NCBI GenBank assembly: GCA_029541985.1
Contig: CP095414.1
Span: 434,001 to 498,000, forward strand
Source of the DNA: Bacteroidales bacterium F22
Lineage (GTDB): Bacteria; Bacteroidota; Bacteroidia; Bacteroidales; Bacteroidaceae
Direction of reading: 5' to 3'
DNA: 64,000 bases
In this document: positions 28,007-37,366 of the stretch, in pieces
Layout of the letters: every line of letters begins with the position of its first letter
How positions within the stretch are numbered: the first letter of the stretch is position 1
Translations under genes and position numbers: made by a program
Notes under the pieces: generated by a model
The model's database searches: none
Told to the model about the DNA's origin: nothing
The model's input: only the letters and a program-made list of their open reading frames with translations

Positions 28007-30580
28007 ATGAGACCAATTTTTTCTTTAGCCTTGCTGATGCTACTTTCAACTACTCAGTCGCTAGTTGCTGCCGAAGTACATGAGCCGACAGATAGTTTAA
28101 CGATCAAAACATTAGTTGCTCAGCCCCCTACTCGTTTGATGAAACCCCTTATATTGGATTCAATCAATGCAAGTGGTCAGCCTTTCAAATGGGATATGTT
28201 GCTTAATAATCGAACTAAAATTCCTAATAGGGATGAGTTGTCACAGCATTTTGAGGTAAACAAAGAAAATCATTTTATATGGCCTACTCCGGAATCGAAT
28301 ACGGACTTGTATCAACTATCAACAGCTATTCGTGCAGACAAATATACGGTTGCATCTTTGGTAGTCAAATCAACGGCTAGATTTGTGGTGCTGTTGGATA
28401 ATAAAAAGATAGGGACCGTTACTACTATTCCTGATTCTTTCAAAACGGCAAAACAGAAAGTCATACCTCTTAAACTGCTTCCGGAAAAGAAATACACACT
28501 TGATATTAAACTTTTAGCTGTGGCTAAAGAGCTTCAGCCTGAAATGAGTCTCGTGCTAGTTGTGAAAAATGATACGACTCAAATAACGACTTCTAGTTCA
28601 GTGACAATAGGTCCAAATATTAAAGGAAGATACCAGTTGTACAATACAGTATATGGAAATAGAGTAAGCGACTTATCGATATCTCCTTCGGGAAACTATC
28701 TGATGACTTCGTACATGAATAAATATGACAAGAAGCATAGCAATAGCTATACGACAATCACTGACTTAAAAAAACAACAGGTTGTATTTACCGACGAGGG
28801 GGGACGTTCGCTGTCTTGGATGCCTAAAAAAGATATCTTGTACTATACAGTCACTGGAATAGATGGATATGATTTGATTAATCTGGATGTAAAGACTTTA
28901 GATGAGAAAACAGTTGCTAAAAATATACCTGAAGCAAAAGTGACTTTAATCCCAGCGAGTGATTATATTTTACTTTATAAGAAGGTGGAGGCTAGGAAAG
29001 TAACTAGCCCGTTGAAAAGAATCAATAATCATCATGATTTCGAACCGACGGCTCGCACTACATATGTCTATTCATTGTACAATCTAAAATCTGGAGTAGA
29101 ACAACCGCTAACTTTCGGATATAGGAGTGTATCTCCTGTCGCATTTACATCGGATGGAAAGAAGATGCTACTTATGAAACAAACAGCCACTCCAACTAAA
29201 CGTCCTTTCTCGACAAATACTCTACTTGAACTTGACTTAGAGTCATTCCAAGTGGATACACTAATTGCTGATGAACCATTTATCAATAATGCTGCATATT
29301 CTCCTGACAATCAACAAATAGTCCTTACTGGTGGACCGGAGGCTTTCAATCGTATCGGCATGAATTGTGGAAAGCATAAAATCCCGAATAACTATGATAC
29401 ACAGGCCTTTATTATGGATAGACAGACGAAGAAGGTTACGCCTATCAGTCGAGATTTTAATCCTTCGATTTCTTTCTTAACTTGGAACGAGGGAGACGAT
29501 AATCTCTATTTCAGTGCTCAAGATAGCACACGACAGAAGGTCTGTCGATATATTCCAAATACGCAAAAATGGGAACGTTTACCACTCCGAGGAGATATCA
29601 TTCGTACCTTCTCTATTAGTAACGATGGGAAAAATGCTGCTTATTACAGTGTAGGTGGCAGCTCTAGTACTAAGGCTTATACTTATAATACCAAAAAGGA
29701 ACTATCGAACTTATATGCTGACCCAATGAAAAAGACCCTTGATGGTATGGTATTGGGCAAAATTGTCCCTGAAATATATAAATCTACTGATGGAACGCTA
29801 ATCGATGGATATATTTGTTATCCTCCTGAATTTGACCCTTCGAAGAAGTATCCTATGATTGTTTATTATTATGGAGGTACCTCTCCTTCTACTCGAGTGA
29901 TGGAGATGTATTATTCAGCTCAATTGTTTGCTTCTCGTAACTATATCGTTTACGTGATTAATCCAAGTGGAGCAACGGGTTATGGTCAAGAATTCAGTGC
30001 GAGACATGTCAATGCATGGGGCAAGAAAACTGCTCAGGAGATTATCAACGGAACTAAACAAGTGATTGCTAATCATTCTCAAGTTGATAAGCAGCATATA
30101 GGTTGCTTAGGAGCTAGCTATGGTGGCTTCATGACCGAATATTTACAGACTCAAACAGACCTCTTTGCTTGTGCTATTTCGCATGCTGGCATTTCACTTT
30201 TGGCTAGTTATTGGGGAGAAGGCTTCTGGGGAGTCGGATACAATGGAGTAGCAGCAGCTGATAATTATCCTTGGACCAACAAAGAACTCTTTACTGAAGG
30301 GGCTCTATTCAAAGCGGATAAGATACATACCCCTCTCCTACTTCTTCATGGTACGGCTGATACCAATGTACCTATTGGCGAGAGTATTCAATTGTACAAT
30401 GCACTTCGTGTATTGGGTAGAACGTGTGAGTTTATTCAAATAAAAGGCGAAAATCACCATATTATGGATTGGGATAAACGGGTCTTGTGGCACAATACAA
30501 CTATGGCTTGGTTTGCTAGATTCTTACAACAAGATAATCGTTGGTGGAATAGTTTGTATCCTACAATTTATGCAGAATAA
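28007..30580 (+). CDS. Secreted S9-family prolyl oligopeptidase / dipeptidyl-peptidase
   Basis: 857-residue serine peptidase. Signal peptide (1-22) is followed by a beta-propeller-like region (about 220-560, repeated SPSGNYL, SPDNQQI-type turns) and an alpha/beta-hydrolase domain (about 590-857). The triad is visible: Ser704 in GASYGG, Asp785 in TADTNVP and His817 in ENHHIM. Resembles DPP-IV/acylaminoacyl-peptidase relatives of Bacteroidetes that trim peptides in the periplasm. Cleavage specificity is not decided. Confidence 0.88.
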   Translation: MRPIFSLALLMLLSTTQSLVAAEVHEPTDSLTIKTLVAQPPTRLMKPLILDSINASGQPFKWDMLLNNRTKIPNRDELSQHFEVNKENHFIWPTPESNTDLYQLSTAIRADKYTVASLVVKSTARFVVLLDNKKIGTVTTIPDSFKTAKQKVIPLKLLPEKKYTLDIKLLAVAKELQPEMSLVLVVKNDTTQITTSSSVTIGPNIKGRYQLYNTVYGNRVSDLSISPSGNYLMTSYMNKYDKKHSNSYTTITDLKKQQVVFTDEGGRSLSWMPKKDILYYTVTGIDGYDLINLDVKTLDEKTVAKNIPEAKVTLIPASDYILLYKKVEARKVTSPLKRINNHHDFEPTARTTYVYSLYNLKSGVEQPLTFGYRSVSPVAFTSDGKKMLLMKQTATPTKRPFSTNTLLELDLESFQVDTLIADEPFINNAAYSPDNQQIVLTGGPEAFNRIGMNCGKHKIPNNYDTQAFIMDRQTKKVTPISRDFNPSISFLTWNEGDDNLYFSAQDSTRQKVCRYIPNTQKWERLPLRGDIIRTFSISNDGKNAAYYSVGGSSSTKAYTYNTKKELSNLYADPMKKTLDGMVLGKIVPEIYKSTDGTLIDGYICYPPEFDPSKKYPMIVYYYGGTSPSTRVMEMYYSAQLFASRNYIVYVINPSGATGYGQEFSARHVNAWGKKTAQEIINGTKQVIANHSQVDKQHIGCLGASYGGFMTEYLQTQTDLFACAISHAGISLLASYWGEGFWGVGYNGVAAADNYPWTNKELFTEGALFKADKIHTPLLLLHGTADTNVPIGESIQLYNALRVLGRTCEFIQIKGENHHIMDWDKRVLWHNTTMAWFARFLQQDNRWWNSLYPTIYAE

Positions 30581-30594
30581 TCAATATATATATT

Positions 30595-31338
30595 ATGATA
30601 AGATCAATGAAAAATAGAAGGACAGTTAGGTCCTATACTGAGAAACCAATCAGTGAGTCTCTATTGTCTGAGTTATTGGAGACAGCGTGTAGAGCTTCAA
30701 ATACGGGAAATATGCAATTGTACAGCGTCATTGTCACAAGGGATGAAGAGCAGAAGAAAAAATTAGCTCCTACTCATTTCAACCAACCTCAAGTGATGAG
30801 CGCTCCTGTCATTCTTACGTTTTGTGCAGATATCCATAGATATGATAAATGGTGTCAGATTAATGGGACTGAGTCTGGAACGGATAACTTCCTGTTTTAT
30901 ACCAATGCAGCGATTGATACCACTATCTTAACTCAAAGCTTTTGCACTGCCGCAGAAGACGAAGGATTAGGAATATGCTATCTCGGAACGACCTTATACA
31001 ATGCTAAAGAAATAGCTGAGATTCTCAACTGCCCTAAAGGGGTTATTCCAATCTGTACTATCTCTCTCGGTTATCCAGCAGAAACTTCTGACAAACAGCT
31101 GAGATTACCTCTCAATGCTATCGTCCACGATGAGAGGTATCAAGATTTCTCGAATGTGAGAATTAAAGAGGTGTATAAAGAAACCGATGAAGATCCTACG
31201 AATAAGAAATTCGTACGGGCTAATAAAAGGAGAAATCTTGCTGAAGTTTTCACACAAATCAGATATGCTAAAAAAGATAGTGAATTCTTTTCAGATAAAT
31301 TTCTCCGACTATTAAAAGAAGATGGATTTATTAAATAG
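30595..31338 (+). CDS. Nitroreductase-family flavoprotein
   Basis: 247-residue FMN-dependent oxidoreductase. The N-terminal NRRTVRSYTEKPISE and the RASNTGNMQLYSVIV segment (about 36-50) are the FMN-binding parts of the NfsA/Frp-like nitroreductases; GLGICYLGTTLYN near 122-134 is the second FMN-contact block. The last 45 residues are charged and extra. Natural substrate unknown. Start ATG at 30595, with 30607 also possible. Ends nine bases from the convergent rnz gene, with no terminator seen between. Confidence 0.82.
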   Translation: MIRSMKNRRTVRSYTEKPISESLLSELLETACRASNTGNMQLYSVIVTRDEEQKKKLAPTHFNQPQVMSAPVILTFCADIHRYDKWCQINGTESGTDNFLFYTNAAIDTTILTQSFCTAAEDEGLGICYLGTTLYNAKEIAEILNCPKGVIPICTISLGYPAETSDKQLRLPLNAIVHDERYQDFSNVRIKEVYKETDEDPTNKKFVRANKRRNLAEVFTQIRYAKKDSEFFSDKFLRLLKEDGFIK

Positions 31339-31347
31339 AAGAAGAGA

Positions 31348-32376
31348 CTACTCTTCAGCAGAACGGGTATAGGATTGAGGAGGATCAAGCACTGACAACA
31401 ATTGACTTGGGGTCGTTTCGATTTGTTTACTCTTAAACGTATTGAGAATGGGCGTCTTACCTATGTCTATGTAGGAATTCTCCCAACTCAAGATTGTGTC
31501 TTGAAATACTTCCCGTGCTTCATCTAATAGAACTTCTTCTTTGTTATTATGACGAGCGGAATAGTGCCCCAATGCTAATAAACCAACTTTTGCATCTTTT
31601 GCTATAGTACCTGCTTGACGAGCGGTACTATGGCAAACTTTTTTTGCTCTCAGTGCGAATTCATCAGAAAAGGTCGATTCATGATATAATACATCAACTC
31701 CTGAGATTAATGGTACTATCTTTGGTAAATAGATCGTATCACTTACATAAGCATAACTACGCGCTTTTCTAGACGCGCTAGTTAGTCGCTCTACTGGGAT
31801 AATATCTCCTGTAGACGTCACATAATCTTCTCCTGAACGAAGTCTATCAAACCAGTATCTTGGTACATCGTAAAAGGCACACATCTGCGGATTGATATGC
31901 CGTGAGATAGACAACTCATCAAAACGAAATCCACAGTCTGGCATACGGTGCTTAAGAGGGATTGTGGTCACTCTTAAGGAACGGTCTTCATAGATGACAG
32001 AAGATGTCTTTGTCTGAAATTCATGAAATACCACCTCAAAGGACGATGGACTACAAAAGAAATCTAATTGCGGACGCATCAATCTCTCGAGACCAGCTGG
32101 AGAATAGATATGCATCTGTGCTGTACGCTGCATCAAGTTCTGAGTGGCTAATAACCCAACTAAACCAATGCAATGGTCAGCATGAAGGTGGGATATGAAA
32201 ATCTGATTTAAACGGGACGATTTTAAATGAGACTTTCTAAATTGTATCTGAGTGCCTTCTCCACAATCTATCATAAAGAGTTTGTTGCGGAAGTTTATCA
32301 CCTGCGAAGCGGGTCTGTGGGTCGTAGTTGGCTGTGCAGCACCACAACCTAAAAAATGTACTTGAAAAGGTTCCAT
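31348..32376 (-). CDS. rnz: Ribonuclease Z
   Basis: Zinc-dependent tRNA 3'-end endonuclease of the metallo-beta-lactamase fold. 342 residues; the HxHxDH motif is SHLHADH (His63, His65, Asp67, His68), with further ligands in PLKHRMPDCG and the C-terminal LLALGHYSARH. It is about 35 residues longer than the common 305-residue form, the surplus being a C-terminal tail after the last catalytic block. Second gene after the YgjP-like peptidase. Confidence 0.92.
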   Translation of the reverse strand: MEPFQVHFLGCGAAQPTTTHRPASQVINFRNKLFMIDCGEGTQIQFRKSHLKSSRLNQIFISHLHADHCIGLVGLLATQNLMQRTAQMHIYSPAGLERLMRPQLDFFCSPSSFEVVFHEFQTKTSSVIYEDRSLRVTTIPLKHRMPDCGFRFDELSISRHINPQMCAFYDVPRYWFDRLRSGEDYVTSTGDIIPVERLTSASRKARSYAYVSDTIYLPKIVPLISGVDVLYHESTFSDEFALRAKKVCHSTARQAGTIAKDAKVGLLALGHYSARHNNKEEVLLDEAREVFQDTILSWENSYIDIGKTPILNTFKSKQIETTPSQLLSVLDPPQSYTRSAEE

Positions 32377-32421
32377 GGAACAAAGATATTGAATTCTCTA
32401 TAAATATGAGGGATTCTTCGA

Positions 32422-33135
32422 TTAAACTTCGGTCGTATAAGATTTTAAATGTTTGTTTAATACTTGGGTATCTGGAAGGCATTTGTGCATAATAGCATAG
32501 AAATGGTCGCCATGGTTCATCTCAAGACGATGGGTTAGTTCATGCACAACGACAAACTCTATTAGTTCAGGTGGCAATTTGATTAATGCCAGATTAAAGG
32601 ATAAGTTACCTGAAGAACTACAACTTCCCCACATGGATTTCAGCTGCTTTATCCGTACTTTTGCTATAGAGACCTGTAACTTTTGGGTCCATTTTTCTAA
32701 TAAAGGATTGAGTATTTCTGTGAGTCGTACCCTATAGAAGGATAAGAGTTGCTGATGTCGTACCTCCATTGAAAATGTTTCTCGTGTTTCCATTCTTAAG
32801 ATATGCATACGCTGATTTATTTCAATATGTCTAAGCCGCTTATGGGTAACAAAATCTACTAAGAGTGTGTAATTCTCTCCTAGGTAGCTTATCGAATCTC
32901 CTGACAGATAACTGCATGAGGGAGTCTCAGCAACCTTTTTCTTGATACGGTCAACTGTCTTTGCGATAGCGACACGATTTTTTAAGACGACCTTTTTAAT
33001 GTCCTCGATAGATACCTTTTCAGGAGCAGATATGAAGAGGTGCCCGTCTGGAGCTTTCACCCGTATATTGATGCGTTTCACATCTTTATTGGTGAAGTGA
33101 ATGATAAATTTATCTATCCTAATTTCTTTACTCAT
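32422..33135 (-). CDS. YgjP-like (DUF45/SprT-type) metallopeptidase
   Basis: 237 residues of the M48-like YgjP family. Zinc motif VVHELTHRLEMNHGDHF (197-212) gives HExxH (His198, Glu199, His202) and a third ligand at His208 or His211; the preceding KSMWGSCSSSGNLSFN is the family's conserved block. Cytoplasmic, without signal peptide; function in the family is unclear. The start was set at MSKEIRIDKF; an upstream ORF extension runs into the rpsA terminator and stop and is rejected. Confidence 0.85.
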   Translation of the reverse strand: MSKEIRIDKFIIHFTNKDVKRINIRVKAPDGHLFISAPEKVSIEDIKKVVLKNRVAIAKTVDRIKKKVAETPSCSYLSGDSISYLGENYTLLVDFVTHKRLRHIEINQRMHILRMETRETFSMEVRHQQLLSFYRVRLTEILNPLLEKWTQKLQVSIAKVRIKQLKSMWGSCSSSGNLSFNLALIKLPPELIEFVVVHELTHRLEMNHGDHFYAIMHKCLPDTQVLNKHLKSYTTEV

Positions 33136-33144
33136 AGCAATAAA

Positions 33145-33179
33145 CAAAAAAAAGAGCTCCCTGTGAAGAGAGCTCTTTT
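33145..33179 (-). terminator. Terminator after rpsA
   Basis: Ten-base stem AAAAGAGCTC (33150-33159) / GAGCTCTTTT (33170-33179) with U run from the A tract at 33145-33153 on the minus strand, 18 bases past the rpsA stop. Confidence 0.9.
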
Positions 33180-33196
33180 GGTATATATAATAAGAA

Positions 33197-34996
33197 TTAT
33201 TTCTTATCGTCTTCCATTTGGGCTTTAAGTGCTGCAAGAGCATCAAAGTCACCTAGAGTAGTAGAAGCTGCTTGATTGTTTATCTTAGCATTGCTTGTGT
33301 TATTCTCATGACGTGGAGCCGAAGCACGTTTTGTACGACGTTCTGTACGTTCATCACCTCTTGCGATATCCTCATGGATACGTGAGTGAGAAAGAATAAT
33401 ACGTTTTGAATCCTTGTTGAATTCTATAACCTTAAATGGTAATTTCTCTTCTAATTGAGCTTGAGAACCGTCTTCTTTTACAAGATGTTTAGGAGTTGCA
33501 AATCCTTCAACACCATAAGGTAAAGATACAACAGCACCCTTGTCTAGAAGTTCTACGATAGTACCCTCATGGATAGAACCTTGAACAAATACACCTTCGA
33601 ATACATCCCAAGGATTCTCTTCTAGTTGCTTGTGACCTAGACTTAGACGACGATTGTCTTTGTCTATTTCTAGAACTTTCACATCGATATCAGCACCGAT
33701 AGTAGTGAACTCAGATGGATGTTTCACCTTCTTAGTCCAAGAAAGATCTGAAATATGGATAAGACCATCAACACCTTCTTCTAGTTCAACAAATACACCA
33801 AAGTTAGTGAAGTTACGAACCTTAGCTGTATGTTGTGAACCAATAGGGAATTTAGTTTCGATACCTTCCCATGGGTCTGGCTTAAGTTGTTTGATACCTA
33901 GTGACATCTTACGCTCTTCACGGTCTAATGTAAGGATAACTGCCTCTACAGTATCTCCTACCTTCATGAAGTCTTGAGCACTACGTAGATGCTGTGACCA
34001 TGACATTTCTGATACGTGGATAAGACCTTCAACACCTGGAGCAATCTCGATAAATGCACCGTAGTCTGCCATAACAACAACCTTAGCTTTTACCTTATCA
34101 CCTACAGCAAGCTCCTCTGAAAGAGCATCCCATGGATGTGGAGTAAGTTGCTTAAGACCTAATGCAATACGTTTCTTCTCGTTATCAAAATCAAGAATAA
34201 CTACATTAAGTTTTTGGTCTAATTCTACGACCTCATGTGGATCACTTACACGACCCCAAGAAAGGTCAGTAATGTGAACTAAACCATCAACACCTCCAAG
34301 GTCAATAAAGACACCATATGAAGTGATATTTTTGACTGTACCTTCAAGTACCTGTCCTTTTTCAAGTTTAGAGATAATTTCTTTCTTCTGTTGCTCAAGT
34401 TCAGCTTCGATAAGCGCCTTGTGAGAAACAACAACATTCTTGTATTCTTGGTTGATCTTAACAACCTTGAATTCCATAGTCTTACCTACAAATAGATCGT
34501 AATCACGGATAGGCTTAACATCAATTTGCGATCCTGGAAGGAAAGCTTCAATGCCAAAGACATCTACAATCATACCACCCTTGGTACGACATTTGATAAA
34601 TCCTTGGATAATTTCTTCATTCTCAAGAGCAGCATTAACATGATCCCATGCACGTGCCAAACGAGCTTTGCGATGAGAAAGGATTAGCTGTCCTTTTTTG
34701 TCTTCCTGATTTTCTACGTATACCTCTACAGTATCTCCAACTTTCAAATCTGGATTGTAACGAAATTCGTTGGTAGGGATAATACCATCAGATTTAAAGC
34801 CAATGTTTACAACTACTTCACGTTTTGTCATAGAAAGAACCACACCATCAATCACTTCATGGTCTGATACGTTACTAAGCGTACTGTCGTACTTTTTTTC
34901 TAGTTCTTCTTGGCTTGCATTAACTTCCTGCTCACCGTTCTCGTAAGTGTCCCAATTGAAATCATCAAGAGGAGCTACATTTTTAAGATTTTCCAT
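33197..34996 (-). CDS. rpsA: 30S ribosomal protein S1
   Basis: mRNA-binding ribosomal protein needed for initiation. 599 residues with six S1/OB repeats starting at roughly 46, 127, 213, 298, 385 and 472; repeats 3-5 are most alike (for example GVFIDLGGVDGLVHITDLSW and VDGLIHISDLSW). The first two are divergent, as in E. coli S1. A basic, unstructured tail (about 545-599) follows. In Bacteroidota, weak Shine-Dalgarno use makes S1 especially important (known of the group). Confidence 0.96.
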   Translation of the reverse strand: MENLKNVAPLDDFNWDTYENGEQEVNASQEELEKKYDSTLSNVSDHEVIDGVVLSMTKREVVVNIGFKSDGIIPTNEFRYNPDLKVGDTVEVYVENQEDKKGQLILSHRKARLARAWDHVNAALENEEIIQGFIKCRTKGGMIVDVFGIEAFLPGSQIDVKPIRDYDLFVGKTMEFKVVKINQEYKNVVVSHKALIEAELEQQKKEIISKLEKGQVLEGTVKNITSYGVFIDLGGVDGLVHITDLSWGRVSDPHEVVELDQKLNVVILDFDNEKKRIALGLKQLTPHPWDALSEELAVGDKVKAKVVVMADYGAFIEIAPGVEGLIHVSEMSWSQHLRSAQDFMKVGDTVEAVILTLDREERKMSLGIKQLKPDPWEGIETKFPIGSQHTAKVRNFTNFGVFVELEEGVDGLIHISDLSWTKKVKHPSEFTTIGADIDVKVLEIDKDNRRLSLGHKQLEENPWDVFEGVFVQGSIHEGTIVELLDKGAVVSLPYGVEGFATPKHLVKEDGSQAQLEEKLPFKVIEFNKDSKRIILSHSRIHEDIARGDERTERRTKRASAPRHENNTSNAKINNQAASTTLGDFDALAALKAQMEDDKK

Positions 34997-35062
34997 TAAT
35001 AAATAAGATTGTTTTAAAACTAATTAAATTAGACATTATATTATATATCTCTAAAATCGCTG

Positions 35063-35070
35063 CAAATTTA
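35063..35070 (-). promoter_or_regulatory. Promoter -7 element for rpsA
   Basis: The minus strand reads TAAATTTG (35070-35063), an exact TAnnTTTG match, 66 bases before the rpsA ATG. The -33 region has only a near match (TTTC). The same TAAATTTGCA string occurs at pheT. Confidence 0.55.
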
Positions 35071-35114
35071 AGAAGTTTTTCTTAGTACAGAAATTTTTAT
35101 AGTCTTTTTCTTCT

Positions 35115-35160
35115 AAAAAGGAGTTAAATCAAAGCGTATTGATATCTATTTCTCCTTTTT
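35115..35160 (+). other. Orphan two-tier terminator-like hairpin upstream of dedA
   Basis: Outer stem AAAAAGGAG (35115-35123) / CTCCTTTTT (35152-35160) encloses an inner ATCAA/TTGAT stem (35128-35132 / 35139-35143, six-base loop); T continues after the right arm. It sits between divergent rpsA and dedA, where neither gene needs a terminator, so an unrecognised plus-strand transcript may end here. Confidence 0.45.
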
Positions 35161-35229
35161 TCAGTGGATTCACTCGTTTTTAAAAATAAATATATTGTGC
35201 AAAAGATTAAACATATACCTATTATTACC

Positions 35230-35237
35230 TATCTTTG
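35230..35237 (+). promoter_or_regulatory. Promoter -7 element for the DedA-family gene
   Basis: TATCTTTG, an exact match, 54 bases before the ATG at 35292. No TTTG at proper spacing. Confidence 0.5.
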
Positions 35238-35291
35238 TGGCGTAAGGATAAGCACAATAATATGAGATAAACTCCTTAATTGAAATAATAT

Positions 35292-35747
35292 ATGATTGAT
35301 TTTCTAATAAATTGGGGGTATCTGGGTTTATTCATTTCTGCTGTATTGGCGGGAAGTGTACTTCCATTTAGTAGCGAAATTGTGCTTGCTACTCTTATTG
35401 TCCCAAGTGTGGGACTTTCTCCATGGGGATGCTTGGCTATTGCTACAGTTGGTAATGTTATAGGAGGGATGACTTGTTACTATCTAGGAAATCTCGGAAA
35501 GATATCATGGATTGAACAATACTTACGTATATCAGAAAAGAATGTACGAAGAACGATGAGATATCTTCACAATAAAAGTGCGTGGATGGCTTTCTTTGCT
35601 TTCCTACCTATCGTAGGAAGTGTTATTACAGTCTCATTGGGCTATATGAGAAGCAATCCTTATATCGTATGCATGAGTATGACATTAGGCAAAATCGTTC
35701 GCTATCTCATCGTTGTTCTTGTGACCATGGGGTTGTTACATCTTTAA
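35292..35747 (+). CDS. Short DedA/YqaA-family membrane protein
   Basis: 151-residue inner-membrane protein of the SNARE-associated/DedA superfamily, YqaA branch. Four or five hydrophobic segments; family blocks GSVLPFSSEIVLATLI near 21-36, GNVIGGMTCYYLGNLG near 55-70, and FAFLPIVGSVITVSLGYMR near 98-116. Relatives transport or flip lipid carriers; a role here is only inferred. Its last 41 bases overlap the convergent S4-domain gene. Confidence 0.85.
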   Translation: MIDFLINWGYLGLFISAVLAGSVLPFSSEIVLATLIVPSVGLSPWGCLAIATVGNVIGGMTCYYLGNLGKISWIEQYLRISEKNVRRTMRYLHNKSAWMAFFAFLPIVGSVITVSLGYMRSNPYIVCMSMTLGKIVRYLIVVLVTMGLLHL

Positions 35748-36120
35748 ATTCATCTAAACTTCTTCGATCTTTTTTCGTCGGACGACCAGTTCCACGACCA
35801 CGGTCGACAAAACCACTGATCTTATTCATCTCTAGAAGTTCATATTGTTCTGGCGAAGTGATATTTTCCATCATCTCAGGCACCAACTGTGCCCCCACAC
35901 GCTTTTCTATAGCTTGCAGGACTTTAAAGGTATAAGTGATGGGACCTTTCTTTACGCTAACAACATCACCAGACTTCACTGTTCGAGCTGGCTTCACTTG
36001 TGTCTTGTTTAGTGTAATATGTCCTTTCTTACACTCTTCAGCAGACAAACTTCTCGTTTTGAACAGACGTACTGCCCATAACCATTTATCGATTCTCGCT
36101 ACTTTCTTATCAGCATCCAT
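35707..36120 (-). CDS. S4-domain RNA-binding protein (Hsp15-like)
   Basis: 137 residues: an S4 domain at 7-65 (ARIDKWLWAVRLFKTRSLSA at the start, then GHITLNKTQVKPARTVKSGD) followed by a basic tail. Hsp15 relatives bind free 50S subunits carrying nascent chains. Its 3' end overlaps the end of the DedA gene by 41 bases, tail to tail. Last gene of a run with YggS, DUF4494 and ogt; YggS ends 13 bases upstream. Confidence 0.87.
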   Translation of the reverse strand: MDADKKVARIDKWLWAVRLFKTRSLSAEECKKGHITLNKTQVKPARTVKSGDVVSVKKGPITYTFKVLQAIEKRVGAQLVPEMMENITSPEQYELLEMNKISGFVDRGRGTGRPTKKDRRSLDEFKDVTTPWSQEQR

Positions 36121-36133
36121 CTTTTTAATACTT

Positions 36134-36844
36134 TTAATGAGTATTCATATTCTTCGTAGAGGGTCCAAAGATACCACTACCTACTCTAATCAAGGTACTA
36201 CCTTCTTCTATTGCTATGAGATAATCATTCGTCATACCCATAGATAATTCTGTGAATGTATCTTTACGATTATCATCGAGAGCGTAATAATTTTGTTTTA
36301 TTTCTTTGAAACATCTTGATAGCTGCTTGAAATCATCTCTGATTCGCTCTTGGTCATCGGTATGAGAAGCCATACCCATCAAGCCACATATAGAGACATG
36401 TTTCAGATTTATCCATTCTTTGCTGGCAAATATTTCCATCAGTCCTTCGATAGAGAATCCATATTTACTCTCTTCTTGAGCTACATGGACTTCTAATAGG
36501 ACGGGAATAATCCGGCCACAAATTTCGGCTTGCTTATCTATCTCACGAAGCAACTTAAATGTATCAACGGCATGAATCATAGATACAAAAGGCGCGATGA
36601 ATTTCACTTTATTCCGTTGAAGGTGCCCTATCATATGCCATTCAATATCAGGATAAGGTAATTTCTCGTATTTAACTAGAAGTTCCTGTACCCTGTTTTC
36701 ACCAAAAAGACGCTGTCCTCCATCATAAGCCTCTTGGATTTCTTCGACTGTATGATACTTACTTACAGCTATCAGACGAGTAGAAGAAGGTATCTCTTCT
36801 ACTATCTGATTAATGTGCTGTACTATTTTATTCTCCTTCTTCAT
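36134..36844 (-). CDS. YggS-family PLP homeostasis protein
   Basis: PLP-binding TIM-barrel protein that buffers pyridoxal phosphate. The 236 residues show RLIAVSKYHTVEEI with the PLP lysine, FGENRVQELLVKYE near 47-60, EWHMIGHLQRNKVK near 68-81, and LSMGMTNDYLIAIEEGSTLIRVGSGIFG near the end, the phosphate-binding block. Start ATG 36844 fits homologue length (about 20 residues before the PLP lysine block) and overlaps the upstream DUF4494 gene by 17 bases; ATG 36859 is possible. Confidence 0.92.
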   Translation of the reverse strand: MKKENKIVQHINQIVEEIPSSTRLIAVSKYHTVEEIQEAYDGGQRLFGENRVQELLVKYEKLPYPDIEWHMIGHLQRNKVKFIAPFVSMIHAVDTFKLLREIDKQAEICGRIIPVLLEVHVAQEESKYGFSIEGLMEIFASKEWINLKHVSICGLMGMASHTDDQERIRDDFKQLSRCFKEIKQNYYALDDNRKDTFTELSMGMTNDYLIAIEEGSTLIRVGSGIFGPSTKNMNTH

Positions 36845-37304
36845 ATTCTGGTTTACCATCTGTTAGCTTTGATTCAAAGCCAAATACATCCATGATAGGC
36901 GTTTCAGTGATTGCCCCTATTACATAATCTGCCATTGTTCCACTCATTCCTTTATTTAATTGGTCGAGCGCGTTTGCAAAATCAGATGCTTGTACAAGCA
37001 TCATTGTAGAAGTTTTTTTTTCAGCTCCACTCTTTTCATCAAGGGTCACAAAAAAGACTTTGCATTTAAACCATTTATCGGCTGAGTCTGCTTCACAAGG
37101 AAACAATTCAGAATATTTGGCTCTTTTTATGTCTGAGACGACAAATTCTCCAGTCATAAAAGGGGTCATTTCTTCGATTATTCTAGCTTCTGCTTCTGTA
37201 AAGCTGAGCGCATCGACTAGATAAGGTTCTGTCACTTTTTTATTCAGACCATTTTCCATCATTTTTTCATAGCGCACTTTGCACTCAAACCATGTATGCA
37301 TCAT
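36828..37304 (-). CDS. DUF4494-family protein
   Basis: 158 residues of a conserved Bacteroidota family of unknown function, usually next to a YggS gene. Blocks: WFECKVRYEKMMENGLNKKV at 5-24, EPYLVDALSFTEAEARI, and WFKCKVFFVTLDEKSG. The two WFxCKV segments look like an internal repeat. No signal peptide or membrane helix. The stop overlaps the start of YggS, implying co-expression. Function unknown. Confidence 0.8.
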   Translation of the reverse strand: MMHTWFECKVRYEKMMENGLNKKVTEPYLVDALSFTEAEARIIEEMTPFMTGEFVVSDIKRAKYSELFPCEADSADKWFKCKVFFVTLDEKSGAEKKTSTMMLVQASDFANALDQLNKGMSGTMADYVIGAITETPIMDVFGFESKLTDGKPEYEEGE

Positions 37305-37366
37305 TGTTTTTCTTGTTTTATTATTTTAAATATCGTTTTATTTACTTTCACTTGAAACGAATGCTT

